From assembly GCA_011947345.1 (NCBI GenBank), contig JAAVTG010000051.1, positions 310,001 through 374,000 of the forward strand: a stretch of DNA of 64,000 nt, given 5' to 3'. Below are positions 11,230 to 21,000 of the stretch, in pieces (the stretch's first letter is position 1; each line of letters begins with the position of its first letter). The stretch is from Phytophthora quininea. Taxonomy: Eukaryota > Oomycota > Peronosporomycetes > Peronosporales > Peronosporaceae. Position numbers and translations under genes: made by a program. The notes under the pieces were generated by a model that was not told where the DNA came from, searched no databases, and saw nothing but the letters and a program-made list of their open reading frames with translations.

Positions 11230-11590
11230 GGTTTTAAGTTCGAGTTCCAAGTGCTTTAGCAAGGCTTTCATCAGTTGGTCTTCAACCAGAACTGCTCGCG
11301 CTTTCCGTCACTAGCTGCAGACTCGGCTCATTGCAAGCGCTGCTGTTCCTCCTCAAGAACTTGGCAAATTTCGTGCGATAATCCAGTATCGACAAGGCAG
11401 AGCGATGTGCTCGAGCGGCTCCTTGCACATATGTGGCCTGCTGGCGAAAATTGCAGCGTTTGGAGAGTTTCGGAGGTCTCTGATTTGAGAGTGCAGTCAC
11501 CACTAGCGCAGTTTTTGCATTGATACCAAGCTGGATTGAAGCACTCGAGTCAGCTTGCTGTCGCGATGTGGCACGTGAAAACTTGATTGG
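11230..11590 (-). pseudogene. Kinesin motor-domain fragment
   Basis: On the minus strand around 11,585-11,535 the text HVPHRDSKLTRVLQSSL is the hallmark kinesin helix alpha4 region (Y/H-R-D-S-K-L-T). It is followed, one frame over, by NAKTALVVT and QQATYVQGAARAHR, the end of the motor and start of the neck. Beyond that, DYRTKFAKFL and KALLKHLELELKTNM look like a coiled-coil stalk. The P-loop half of the motor is absent, and the frame shifts at least twice, so this is a gene relic. An identical inverted copy lies at about 28,425-28,785 on the plus strand. Confidence 0.7.
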
Positions 11591-12309
11591 TTCCGGGACT
11601 GCCGCGATCTCGAAACTCCAGGCTCGTATCGGGACTCTGGAAAGCAATTCAATTCCGAAGACGCCCAGCAACAGCAATAGTACTCCGTCGGGATCCCAGA
11701 GCTCGCAACACACAGTCAAGAAGCCCGGAATGCAGACCAACAACCGCGCAGTACCGAAAATTGGCCGATTTCCAGGCTCCAGAGCTAGCAGCACCTCTCG
11801 TCCAGCACGCTGACAATCTGAAGTAAAGGGAAACATGCACAGGGTTCCGTAGAAATCCCGGCGTTTATTGCTTGGCGGATGCCACCGCATCAAAACCTCG
11901 ACTATACTCTTTACACGATCGCGACTGCGATGCAGTCGCGTATGCTGACTACACTGGGCGAGAAATTGAACCCGTTGCCTGCATCTATGCGAGTCAGCCA
12001 AGCTGTAAGTAAAAGCATTAGCAGAATTTACCTGGATATGTACTCACCTTCTGCTTGCGTTGTCCAGCAAATGCTGCTGCTCGAAGCTTCTTCACAAACA
12101 TCAGTGTAAAGCCAGCTGTTGATCACGAGGAATATGTGTTCGCTGCAACGTCTTGGGTGGTATGGTTATTTCTCACCGCCACCGTCAAATGGACGGACGA
12201 CGCTGGGCTTGATGGGCTACTAGTCGAGTCAATGATGGAAGTACTGAACGCATTTTTCGTGCGTTGGCGCCATCGGTGCCGTCATCGAGTACTTCGACGG
12301 GGCTGACGC

Positions 12310-13140
12310 TGGATCACGCCAGTTGCAGGCCGCCGGTCTCTCCACCGAGGCCCATCAAGACCTTCCAGTGCTTGTACGAGGCGCTGGTGAGTGGCGGAAC
12401 GGGCATGATCACCAAGGGATTCGTCACGACCGCCGACAATCTGCTCTACCTCGTGGACAAGGCCGCACTAGCGTCACGGCCGACCTGGACTTGCTCGGTC
12501 GTGTTCAAGCTGAATGGCGGCTTGGCTACCCGCATGGTCCTGGACCAGTCCAAGCCACTGCTGACCGTCGAGAGCGACGACGCCTTCCTGGACATCATGA
12601 CCAAGCAGGTGACAGAGCTGCACAGCGCCCACAAGTCGAGCGTCCACTTCGTGCTCACAAACAGCTTCAGCTTCAGCGCCAGCGGCGACACGGTCCACTA
12701 CCAGCAAAAATACTCGAGCGGGTCAAGGACGAGGCTCTGGGGCTGCTGCAGAACAAGCCCAAGATGAACGTCTTCACGCTCGAGCCTACCACGTACTCAC
12801 CTGACCGGCTCGAGGAGTGGTGCCCGCCTGGGCACGGTGACCTGTACGTTCCTAACCGTCTCTCGCAAGCTGACCAAGCTGGCCGCCGACGGCGCCAAGT
12901 ACACGCTCGTGTCCAACTCAGACAACCTGGGCGTCACGTTGGGCCTGGCCTGCTGGCGTACTTTGCGCACTCGGGCAAGCTCTTCCTCATGGAGTGTTGT
13001 GAGCGCACAGAGAACGACAAGAAGGGCGGGTACCTGGCTGAGTCCGCCCAGTGCGCTGGCGAGGACAAGAAGTAGTTATAGAACATCACCAAGACCGCTA
13101 CGTTAACACGGACAACTTGTGGATTCGTCTGGCAAGCTGC
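12310..13140 (+). pseudogene. UDP-glucose pyrophosphorylase (UTP-glucose-1-phosphate uridylyltransferase) pseudogene
   Basis: The enzyme makes UDP-glucose from UTP and glucose-1-phosphate. Visible here are the N-terminal region CLYEALVSGGTGMITKG, the nucleotide-binding signature KLNGGLATRM (12,511-12,540; normally LNGGLGT-M-G) and FLDIMTKQV, then in a second frame KMNVFTLEPTTYSPDRLEEW and CPPGHGD (near 12,820), then in a third LVSNSDNLGVTLG (12,908-12,950), LAYFAHSGKLFLMECCERTE and ESAQC, with NTDNLWIRL still readable to 13,133. The middle catalytic lysine region and C-terminal beta-helix are missing. A stop occurs at 13,073. The fragment lacks introns and is duplicated in the right arm, where a Gypsy element splits it exactly within the text after CPPGHGDLYVPNRL. 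Confidence 0.88.
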
Positions 13141-13399
13141 AGGGGAGCTGGCCAGGCGTCATCGTCTGCCCATGATTAAAACTCCAGGACCGTGAGCACG
13201 CGCGCTGTCGCTACGAAGACTCGGTCGGCCGCTTGAAAGAGTTGCGCACGAGCGCCACGAAGCTGGGACGACGAGGAACTACCAGAGTCCGGGCAATGAG
13301 GGCCAGCATGAGCGGAGCGGCACTTCCGACGCTGTTCCGGCAGATGCGGAGCTGCCGTGAAACAACTGGAGCTGGCGGTCCCTTCTCTTCCTCCCCACC

Positions 13400-13630
13400 A
13401 GCTGTGTATCCGATTATTGGAGCAAGAAATTATTTTACCCTCATGCTGAGTATGATAACGTCACGTACCCTGTATTAGAATTACTGGATCGGAAACTGGA
13501 AAAACAAAATCGGGCATACCTTGTGCACTGGAATGACGAGCTGCATAGATTTGTAGCGTCTTACGAATGGAAGAAGATTTTGCGGGAAGATGGATTTCAC
13601 GATGAAATGGATTATACTGTATTGACTTAG
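13400..13630 (+). pseudogene. Unassigned C-terminal exon-like fragment
   Basis: A plus frame ending in TAG at 13,628-13,630 reads PHAEYDNVTYPVLELLDRKL and continues with AYLVHWNDELHRFVASYEWK to the stop, about 65 codons with balanced, globular composition. No start and no recognisable family. It lies in the spacer between the arms, just inside the left arm. Confidence 0.3.
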
Positions 13631-13768
13631 TCCTCGGCGACAAAGGACAAACTGTGTGAGTTACGAAATATGCTACAAATCGTAAGATTTACTGAGATCA
13701 GAACAGCGATTTAGTTCATTCTTTTAGACGCTCGAGAGCAGGTCAGGTCGGCGACCTGAGGTCGCACG

Positions 13769-14176
13769 CTATCTGCATGTGCCACCTGCGCGCTCACGAC
13801 GCACGAGCCGGATGGAGCTGGATGGAGCCGATGTTCGTTGAAAGAGAAGCGCCCGCAAGAAGGCCATGTTTTTCCTGTTCCTACACCACTTAGACAGCAG
13901 TTGCTGCTGTCTTCGGCGCTCTTGGCCTGTCAGTCCGCTGTAAAAATGTTGCAGCGCCTCACCCATCGTGTGCCCGCCATCCAAATAAACAAGAATGTTT
14001 TGTTTGTGGCGATGCTGAACAGATACCCTCTTGTATTGCTTGCGCTTCTCCCTGACATTTTTCAGCGACGGCCTAGCCATCGTTGCTCCAGTTTCGATAT
14101 GGTGTGAATTAGCGGCTGCCATCGCTAAAATTAGCGCGCCTTTTGGACTTCCATCTGTTATTTTTGACCCTGTCAT
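13769..14176 (-). pseudogene. Fragment of a Pogo/Tc1-like transposase (N-terminal helix-turn-helix region)
   Basis: The 135-residue frame has KRKQYKRVSVQHRHKQNILV followed by YLDGGHTMGEALQHFY and RRQQQLLSKWCRNR, the layout of the helix-turn-helix DNA-binding part that precedes DDE domains in oomycete Pogo/Tc1-type transposases (recalled, not searched). No DDE catalytic part follows. It ends close to the left TIR of the Harbinger-type element, which inserted next to it. Confidence 0.5.
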
Positions 14177-14227
14177 TGGTCAGATTGGCTTGTCGCCAAG
14201 GACTAAGACAGTACGGTATTGACAAAT

Positions 14228-14266
14228 GGGCGCCTTCCATAACTATTATTAAACCGTTTTATGCAA
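14228..14266 (+). repeat. Left terminal inverted repeat of the Harbinger-type element
   Basis: Begins GGGCGCCTTCCATAACTATT and pairs with 19,059-19,097. Preceded by the AAT duplication. Confidence 0.85.
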
Positions 14267-14545
14267 CCCTAACCCGATCATTAAAAGTCGCATTAAACGA
14301 CACTCATTAATCGGCTGTTTTGATCGCCTATGTGTTTAATGCGATCAAACCGTTAGCGTTTTTATGTGTTATTTTAATGTTTTATGTGCCCCTCAGAGGG
14401 CAACTTCAACGCCCATATCCAGCAACCGATTTGAATCCGAGATCTTCTGGAGACGCGAAAGCCCGCGCTTTTGGGTCTTGCTGTCACTTTTGAACTCGCA
14501 GCACCAGCGAGAGAACAGACTGCAGTGTAAGTCTTCAGTGGGAGT

Positions 14546-15751
14546 TTGGTAGTGAGTTCTAATGAAGCGTTTTGTGTCAAAAGCATGACCCAACACAACG
14601 AACGCAAGAGGCAGCACGGCGAGGCCAACGTCCGTGACGACTCGGGCAGCGATACGCCCAGGAAGCGTTCCAAGATTGCCAAGGTCGACGCCGTCGAGAC
14701 GACGTCGAGCCCACCAGCACCGACTGCGAAGACAAAGGGGTCAAGTGCAGAGGCGATGCCCGTGGAGATAAGGCCGCACGCGCACTCGGGGCCAGCTCCT
14801 TGTGACCTGCAACAGCTCCGTAAGAGCACCGACGAAGTCACGCTTGATGCTGTCCGTGACGCCGGCTGCGATGAGAAGCGCGCCACATCAACCAGTTCCT
14901 ACACGCCCACGTACGCGTCGTGCTCGACCCAATCTGATTACCCGTCGGGCGGCACACGGCGGCTCTCACAGTGTAGCAGCCAGCCTGGTGAGGGTTTTTC
15001 AACGCCGCGTCCACAACAAGACGGCAAACGCAGCTCGCAGGAAACTCTGACCCAGTCTCCACGAACAACTTCTCAAGGCGCTATTCGCCAGTCGCCAGCT
15101 CCAACTACGTCGCTAAAGCCAGCTGCATGGCCAATGTTTGTCAACTTCATCTCCAAGCATCGCAACCCAAGCAATTGGGCGTTCCAGGACGTTCCTGTTG
15201 AGGGAAGGTGTGTGTGCTCGCAGAGATGCAGTGCCCTCACGTGCAACAACGCCTTGGCAAACGGGTTCTGCAGGTCCGACAATTGTGCCTTCAATGGGGA
15301 CTGTGGGAACTCGCTTCGTGAGAACCCCAGTCTTGTCCTAAGTTGCAGCCCTTCCACCGGCGAGTACGGCATTGTCACTTCGGGTCTCATTCCCGAGGGC
15401 GAAGTTGTGGGCGAGTACTTCGGCCGTCTGCTGGAGCTCGGAGATGTGGCAAGCCGTGCGGCCACTGACAACGGGTACAGGCTGCTGCTGGCAACGCGCT
15501 CGACTAAAGGGAAGAGCCTCGGCATCGACGCGCTGTGGTGCGGTGGAAAAATGAGGTTTCTGAATCACCACTGTGATCCCAACTGCCGCTTTCAAGAGGT
15601 GCAGATCGGAGACCAGCTGACTGTAGTCGCCGTTGAACTGCGCGCTGTGCTGCCGGGCGAGGAGATAACGGTCTCCTACGGCGACCAGCTCTGGCTTATT
15701 TGCCGCTGTGGATGGTGGGGGTACCAGCACCGCCACCTGCAGCACCTGTAG
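14546..15751 (+). CDS. SET-domain protein (putative histone-lysine methyltransferase) inside a DNA transposon
   Basis: This is an uninterrupted 401-codon frame. The first ATG is at 14,546. A second (14,585, MTQHNERKRQHGE) is a plausible alternative. Residues 1-190 are polar and disordered, with a basic nuclear-localisation-like stretch (PRKRSKIAK, about residues 45-53). A cysteine-rich pre-SET/AWS-like cluster follows at about 220-256 (GRCVCSQRCSALTCNN). The SET domain (about 260-385) has EYGIVTSGLIPEGEVVGEY, the cofactor motif RFLNHHCDPNC at 337-347 (family RFxNHSCxPNC, here H for S) and GEEITVSYG at 371-379 with the catalytic tyrosine. A short post-SET CRCG closes it. It should transfer methyl groups from S-adenosylmethionine to lysine, probably on histones, in the nucleus. 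It stays open although both neighbouring transposon genes are broken. Substrate cannot be read from sequence. Confidence 0.88.
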   Translation: MVVSSNEAFCVKSMTQHNERKRQHGEANVRDDSGSDTPRKRSKIAKVDAVETTSSPPAPTAKTKGSSAEAMPVEIRPHAHSGPAPCDLQQLRKSTDEVTLDAVRDAGCDEKRATSTSSYTPTYASCSTQSDYPSGGTRRLSQCSSQPGEGFSTPRPQQDGKRSSQETLTQSPRTTSQGAIRQSPAPTTSLKPAAWPMFVNFISKHRNPSNWAFQDVPVEGRCVCSQRCSALTCNNALANGFCRSDNCAFNGDCGNSLRENPSLVLSCSPSTGEYGIVTSGLIPEGEVVGEYFGRLLELGDVASRAATDNGYRLLLATRSTKGKSLGIDALWCGGKMRFLNHHCDPNCRFQEVQIGDQLTVVAVELRAVLPGEEITVSYGDQLWLICRCGWWGYQHRHLQHL

Positions 15752-15974
15752 GACGGAGTCGCCGAGTGTGGAGCAAAACACTTGCTTGTTGTATCGCGAG
15801 GTGCGGTGCATATTACCTGAAAATTGTAGGGAGAGAGGTCGATACAAAACCTAAGCAAATTGACTTGTGTTATTCAAAACCCTACTGGAAAGGGGGAGAA
15901 GATGAGAAGGGTGAGCTATCAGCAGCTTAGGCTTTGTTCTTCTGGTTCTAACGAGTGTGTGCTTTTTTGCTTTA

Positions 15975-17487
15975 TTGCTTAAGGGAGAGCAGTCGAATAT
16001 TACAACTACACCAAGCATGAGATCGTCATGCTGTGTCTTGTTGTCCAGCAGCTGAACCACTAGGCTCGAAGCAGTGGGGGCGTGTCAAAGAAGTATTTGA
16101 CATGGGCCGCCCGCGAACGTGGCCAGACCGCGACGCTGGATCGCTTAAACGCAAGTTTAAAGAGGTCGCAGCCACTCCGAAGCCGACAGGTACGACTGCT
16201 GTCCCCACACACATTGGGCTGGCGCAGCAGGTGCAAAAGAGGTGGACGAGGACACCTCGGTGCGGACTCTGGATGACGGACTAGACGACGGAAGGACGAC
16301 GCCTCATTGCTTCGACAGGTAGCCCCGTCTGTCAGCCTCCAGGCCGACAAGACCATCAAGGAGATGAGGCGCGAGGAGAAGGAAAAGCGCGCGGCGAACC
16401 GTTTGGGACAGCAAGAGGATGAAGACAATGGCGGGAGTGCCGCCGGTTCGGACGATGAGGAGCTGGATTTGGATCGTTATGCATCGCTCGCTTAAGAGCA
16501 TGAGGTGGACCATGTCTCGGCTTTTCCCCATGTGTCTGGTGTCATCCAGATGCGCGACGGCAGTGTAATCGACATGAGCGTGGCAGCAGAGCTGGGATTG
16601 TCCGACTCGCAAGAGGGAGAAGAGGATCTCGAAGACAAAGGCGCTGAAGTGGCTACGGATGCTCGCGACGTCGGAGGCGGCGCGAATACCGGGCGTCGTC
16701 GGGCTACTGGCGAGGAGACATCGCGTCGAGCAACAAAAGCAAATCTGCTGAGCCGCGGGCCCCCACGTCGACACGAAAGGCAGCCGGTCAGCCGAAACAG
16801 TCCAAACCCGCGTGCAGTAACACCGTGACGAGTCCGTCGCGAACTCCGCTAAAGCGTAACCCTGCGAGGACCGCTGCGGACGAACGAGAGCAAAAATCGA
16901 ATCCCAAAATCAACCATGTCGGCGCGATTGGGCGGACAGGACCTTCCCGTTGTCCGCGATAATATCCCGCAGCTGGCGAAGAGATCTTTAAGCGAGTCCA
17001 CCGCACAGTCGGTGGATAACACCTACACAAAAACCAAACGTGTTAGGACTGCACGCAAGCTGTCAGACTTGGAAAGGAGCCTATCGACCGCGGAGAAGCA
17101 AGAAGCGTCGGGTCGAAGTGAGGTAATGGAGCTGATGCTGATGTTCAGGGAGGAAGCTGAAAGGAAGGCATCAGCCAACGAAAAGCGCCGTCGTGAAAAG
17201 CGCGAAGACTGAGAAGCCGCAGAGCGCCGAGATCGTGAAGAGCGAGACCGCGTTCGACGCGAGGAGGCCGCTGCTGCCGCCGAGACGCAGCGTAAGCGGG
17301 AGCAGGACGAGGCCAAACAGGAACGCGAGGAGCGACGCCGGCTTGAGGTGATGAGGCTGGAGCAGCAGGACAGGGACCGCGAGGAGAGCCGCCGTCGCTA
17401 TGAAGAGAGCATGCGGCTAGATCGAGAGGAGGCCAAAAACCGACATGAGCAGATGATGCCCATGTTCGCTGGCATTCATAAGAAGTA
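15975..17487 (+). pseudogene. Harbinger accessory gene: Myb-like/DUF6818-like domain plus coiled coil, frameshifted
   Basis: Text begins with YTKHEIVMLCLVVQQL (16,000-16,050) and, after a frame change, LGSKQWGRVKEVFDMGRPRT, then DAGSLKRKFKEVA and KPTGTTAVPTHIGLAQQVQK. This is the layout of a small helical DNA-binding-like domain common in oomycete transposon proteins (Pfam DUF6818 as I recall it). Then come an acidic linker (EDEDNGGSAAGSDDEELDLD), low-complexity text, and from 17,200 a highly charged coiled coil (repeated REE/RRR heptads) ending at a stop at 17,485-17,487. At least three stops or frame changes (16,054, 16,494, 17,212) break it. In Harbinger elements such a second protein helps bring the transposase to the nucleus and to the ends. 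Confidence 0.65.
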
Positions 17488-17595
17488 AGAACACTCGAGC
17501 AGCAAGCAACTCATTAGGCTGTGAACACGATCAATTGACATTGTTTACAAATTGTCTTCAACTCCGTAAAAATACGTCGTACGGATCTGACTAAT

Positions 17596-18896
17596 TTCTA
17601 ACGAGCGAACTCGATAGTTCGACAGGGGGACATGTTGTCATGTCTCAGTGAGCGCTTTGTTTTGTCGGCTGGTAGTGGCAGAAGTAGACGCTTGTAAACT
17701 TTCTCGACAGATCCCATGCCCCATTCTGCCGCTTGCCGAATCGATGTGATTGCACCGGACAATCGCTTCGCGGATGTACGAACCGACGGCACAAGTCAAC
17801 TCAAATCCCCGTCTTTAAGCGGAGTGAGAATTTGGCCTGTCATTCGCCCGGAGCACGGGAAGGCACTGTCAGCTACCACACCAAACCTCATGTCCGGGTA
17901 TAATTCAGGGTCAAGCAGATTCTGCCGGAATTCAACGCAATTTTCGGCGTCATTCCAACTTCCATGGGAGTTATGACGATCCCACACGATGAGACCGTCC
18001 GCCGCGAAGCACAGTGTCCCCGTCACAAACACCCCGTGAAGCCAACCATTGTAGAACGCGTTTTGCACATCGGGATCTGCAGGCTGATACACCTACGTTT
18101 AGATCGTAAGTAGCTGTTAGTGTCAACAACATTTAAAAAAGAAGTTAGATTTTCATACCTTGAGGTTTTTACCGTCGATAAAGCCCCAACTGAATTGCAG
18201 CAAAGGCTCGCGCAGGTCCGTGAGCTTTGCAAGAGCCCGTTGCCGAGCGCCCGAGGGCCAGGTGATACGGGCTGGCCGGAAAGTTGTTGGGGCATCACTG
18301 AGGGCCTCTTCGGCGGCATTCAACACCCGACTCATCGTCGACGGGGAACACCGAAGAAGGAGCATGCTGTCCGTGCGAAGTGGGAATCAACGTAGAATAT
18401 CAACACAATGTTAAGTGCCTGGTGCTTGTACGCAAGCCTCGGGGGCGGCCTCCTTTTGGGCTGTAGCCAAGCAGGTGGTAGTACTGTGAGAAGTGGAGCA
18501 GCAGCTCTTGAAATGAGGACCTACAGCAAAACAGTGTAGTCCAGTGTAGTCTCTGCGTCAGTGCTGCAACAAGTGTCAGTGTCTCCGGCGATCTTACCTG
18601 TCCAAGTTGGTGTAGTGGATGAAGGTTTCGTCGGTCCCTCCACGCCAAAGCTGCATCCAGTCAGCGTCGAGTGGATCTGGCAGGCAGTCCACCGTCGTGT
18701 AGTGCCGCTCATGGCGAATCATTTCATTATGAAGCCTCCTGCGCAGCTCCTGAAGCTCTACTTTCGAGCACTCTCGCCTACGCGCGTGCGCGGACAGCAC
18801 CAGCAGCACTGCAGTCTCATGCATGGAGCGCTGCCCGGTGTCTTGCAAACTTGAACTGGCGATCTTCGCGTCCTTCCAAGATCTCGACGGGTACAA
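17596..18896 (-). pseudogene. PIF/Harbinger transposase (DDE_Tnp_4 type), decayed, with introns
   Basis: From right to left on the minus strand: RHYTTVDCLPDPLDADWMQL and a following helix (18,770-18,600), an intron with GTAAGA...TAG ends (18,521-18,597, 77 bp), SSFQELLLHFSQYYHLLGYS with KGGRPR, a TMSRVLNAAEEAL recognition-helix region, then FSWGFIDGKN (first catalytic Asp, near 18,180), a second GT-AG intron (about 18,083-18,168), VQNAFYNGWLHGVFVTGTLC, SHGSWNDAE, VVADSAFP (second Asp, near 17,870), and in another frame IRQAAEWGMGSVEKVYKRLL (third acidic residue, Glu). All three catalytic acidic residues can be seen, but at least three frame changes and stops (for example near 18,395, 18,350 and 17,790) make it non-functional as read. 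Confidence 0.88.
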
Positions 18897-19058
18897 AAAG
18901 TGTCCCGTTCAAAGAGACCTGTAAACTACACGATCATATCAAAACGAGGCAGTTGAAGCCGATCAGATTAAAGGCTTTTATCGCTGTTTTGGTAGGACTT
19001 ATCCGGCGCTGGACCAGCGAGCCGATTTGGCGAACCCTAACCCGAGCATTAAACGATT

Positions 19059-19097
19059 TTCCATAAACCGCTTTTAGAACGGTTGTGGAAGGGGCCC
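19059..19097 (-). repeat. Right terminal inverted repeat of the Harbinger-type element
   Basis: The complement begins GGGCCCCTTCCACAACCGTT, matching 30 of 39 positions of the left end. Followed by AAT. Confidence 0.85.
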
Positions 19098-19259
19098 AAT
19101 GGAAAGATAACTGTCCGTTTGGCTGCTGTGATAAAAGGTGAACTTGATTTAGTGTTGACTTCAAAGTTTATCTCCCAGTTCCTTCGAGAGAAAGGTATAA
19201 CAGAAGAAACAGGCATGTCAACCAAAGATACTCAACACTTTCTAGCCTATTCGAAAAAA

Positions 19260-19912
19260 ATCGGCATAAAGTGCAAATTGATATTGGTATATTAAGCAAA
19301 AATGGTCAACGAGTACAGCTCCGTTCGGCTCAACAACTAGCCGATTACAATCTGGAAACAGGTATCTTCATTGTTGGTGCTAGCCGTTCCTCTAGCGTCA
19401 AGCATTGTATCGTACTAGTGATGATGACCTTGCGCATGCAGGCATCTGATGCAGTTCACCAAAACCGCAGCCAGCTCCTTTAGCAGGATCGGCGTCGTCG
19501 CCATCAGAACACGCAGTTGAAGGACGCTTACGCAAGGTCGGCTGTTGGGTTCGACTTGCGTGCTCAAGTCTACTGCAACAGCAACAGCTCTTACTGGACG
19601 GCCTTGGTGGCCGGCGAGAGCGACTACGAGTTAGTTTAGCAACCTCGCTTTTCAACTTGCTTCAAGAGCGACAAGCAACTACCAAATACACGTTGGCTTA
19701 CGGGAGTTCCAGCTCCCAATTCGTGAGCACGTCACAGTACTTGAAGTTACTGCGGAACATCGTTGGGCATACGATGACTTCGAGGAAGTCAGCTTCGAAT
19801 CCTGTGTTTTCTCGCAGGAGGACATTGCCATGAAAGATTGGATTTTCTCCGTTGGATTCACACAAAAGGTAGAGAAGAAGAGTCAATTATATAATGCCTT
19901 TCCCGTTCTCTT
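19260..19912 (+). pseudogene. Unassigned coding-like fragments between the Harbinger element and the right arm
   Basis: Two stretches look protein-like: IGILSKNGQRVQLRSAQQLA followed by DYNLETGIFIVGASRSSSVK (19,280-19,420), and LREFQLPIREHVTVLEVTAE followed by HRWAYDDFEEVSFESCVFSQ (19,702-19,868), the latter ending at a possible splice donor (AAAAG|GTAGAG). No family recognised. Together with 13,369-14,224 these are what remains of the original spacer. Confidence 0.3.
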
Positions 19913-20416
19913 CAGTTGTTTCACGGCAGCTCCGCATCTGCCGGAACAGCGTCGGAAGTGCCGCTCCGCTCATGCTGGCCCTCATTGCCCGGACTCTGGT
20001 AGTTCCTCGTCGTCCCAGCTTCGTGGCGCTCGTGCGCAACTCTTTCAAGCGGCCGACCGAGTCTTCGTAGCGACAGCGCGCGTGCTCACGGTCCTGGAGT
20101 TTTAATCATGGGCAGACGATGACGCCTGGCCAGCTCCCCTGCAGCTTGCCAGACGAATCCACAAGTTGTCCGTGTTAACGTAGCGGTCTTGGTGATGTTC
20201 TATAACTACTTCTTGTCCTCGCCAGCGCACTGGGCGGACTCAGCCAGGTACCCGCCCTTCTTGTCGTTCTCTGTGCGCTCACAACACTCCATGAGGAAGA
20301 GCTTGCCCGAGTGCGCAAAGTACGCCAGCAGGCCAGGCCCAACGTGACGCCCAGGTTGTCTGAGTTGGACACGAGCGTGTACTTGGCGCCGTCGGCGGCC
20401 AGCTTGGTCAGCTTGC
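19913..20416 (-). repeat. Inverted duplication, right arm, inner part
   Basis: Reverse complement of about 12,865-13,368, including the last UDP-glucose pyrophosphorylase text (LVSNSDNLGVTLG on the minus strand near 20,380). Interrupted at 20,417-20,421 (GGGAG) by the Gypsy element. Confidence 0.95.
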
Positions 20417-20421
20417 GGGAG

Positions 20422-20978
20422 TGTAACACGTAGCGCGGGCGAGGAGCGTTGGGGCGAGACGGCGGTGGCGACGAGTTGGCGGAGACTGGCGGTGGCGCAG
20501 CTGGAGGAGGCGCCTTGGCCCTGGAAGTAGAATTGAGAAGTGAGATTGATCTGGCGGGTTTATCTTGCTAGCGCGCGTTGGGGAAACGCAAAGGGAAATC
20601 CAGTTCCCATTCTAAAGCCTATCAATTCTCTAAGTCCATATGAAATCCTAGATCTACCAATGAACAGCTCCTAACTGGAAACGTAGCTCGAATCTTGAAT
20701 CTTCTTGATGCGTCCCATAATCAAGAATCCATCAATAACTGGATTCTTTCAAATCCGTAGAATTTAAGAGCCAATCAGAGTAAAGATTATGGGACGTTCT
20801 TGAGACACCTAGAAGGTGTAATCTTGAACTTGAAGCCCTCGACCAATAGGAACGCTTTATGTATGTATGTCTACTACCATAAAGATAGCCAGCTATCCAG
20901 CATAATCTGGATAGTCTCAAAACGTATTGACGGGGTTGTCGTCTGCAACATGTTGTCGCTGACGGCAATTCCGTCACA
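20422..20978 (-). repeat. Gypsy-1 3' LTR (557 bp)
   Basis: Appears identical by eye to 26,576-27,148 except that it lacks a 16-bp stretch (GGCGAACGGCGGAGAC, inside a GGCGGAGAC repeat). Confidence 0.95.
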
Positions 20979-21000
20979 TGACCTCTCTTCAAGAAGACGC

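Larger units (their letters stand above)
10191..13368 (+). repeat. Large inverted duplication, left arm (3,178 bp)
   Basis: The reverse complement of this block reappears at 19,913-20,416 plus 27,154-29,823, once the Gypsy element between them is taken out. The homology starts sharply at CGAATCAAGCGCTGACCC (10,191) and stops at GCTGCCGTGAAACAACTG (13,368). Arm lengths are 3,178 and about 3,179 bp. The few differences visible by eye include T/A near 10,223, a 3G/4G run near 11,830 and A/G at the Gypsy target site. The arm carries fragments of several cellular genes, listed separately. Confidence 0.95.
14228..19097. mobile_element. PIF/Harbinger-type DNA transposon carrying a SET-domain gene
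   Basis: This 4,870-bp element has imperfect terminal inverted repeats of about 39 bp (30 of 39 positions match), starting GGGCGCCTTCCATAACTATT on the left and GGGCCCCTTCCACAACCGTT on the right complement. AAT immediately flanks both ends (14,225-14,227 and 19,098-19,100), a 3-bp target duplication as expected for PIF/Harbinger. Subterminal AACCCTAACCCGA-CATTAAA text is also shared by both ends. Inside are three genes: a SET-domain gene (plus), an accessory gene with a Myb-like/DUF6818-like domain and a coiled coil (plus), and a Harbinger DDE transposase (minus), the last two convergent. Two-gene transposase-plus-Myb layout is standard for the superfamily. The SET gene is extra. Confidence 0.85.

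Noticed and set aside
11520..12109. Plus-strand Ser/Thr-rich frames between the kinesin fragment and the UGP fragment
   Set aside because: Could be coding, but without a domain and with the minus strand also open. Not strong enough for a gene call.
11960..12120. Minus-strand intron-like sequence (GTGAGT...TTACAG, about 50 bp) in the arm
   Set aside because: Splicing it leads to a stop within three codons, so it does not join visible exons.
12446..12707. Minus-strand frames opposite UDP-glucose pyrophosphorylase
   Set aside because: Antisense shadows. The plus strand has KLNGGLATRM and other family motifs.
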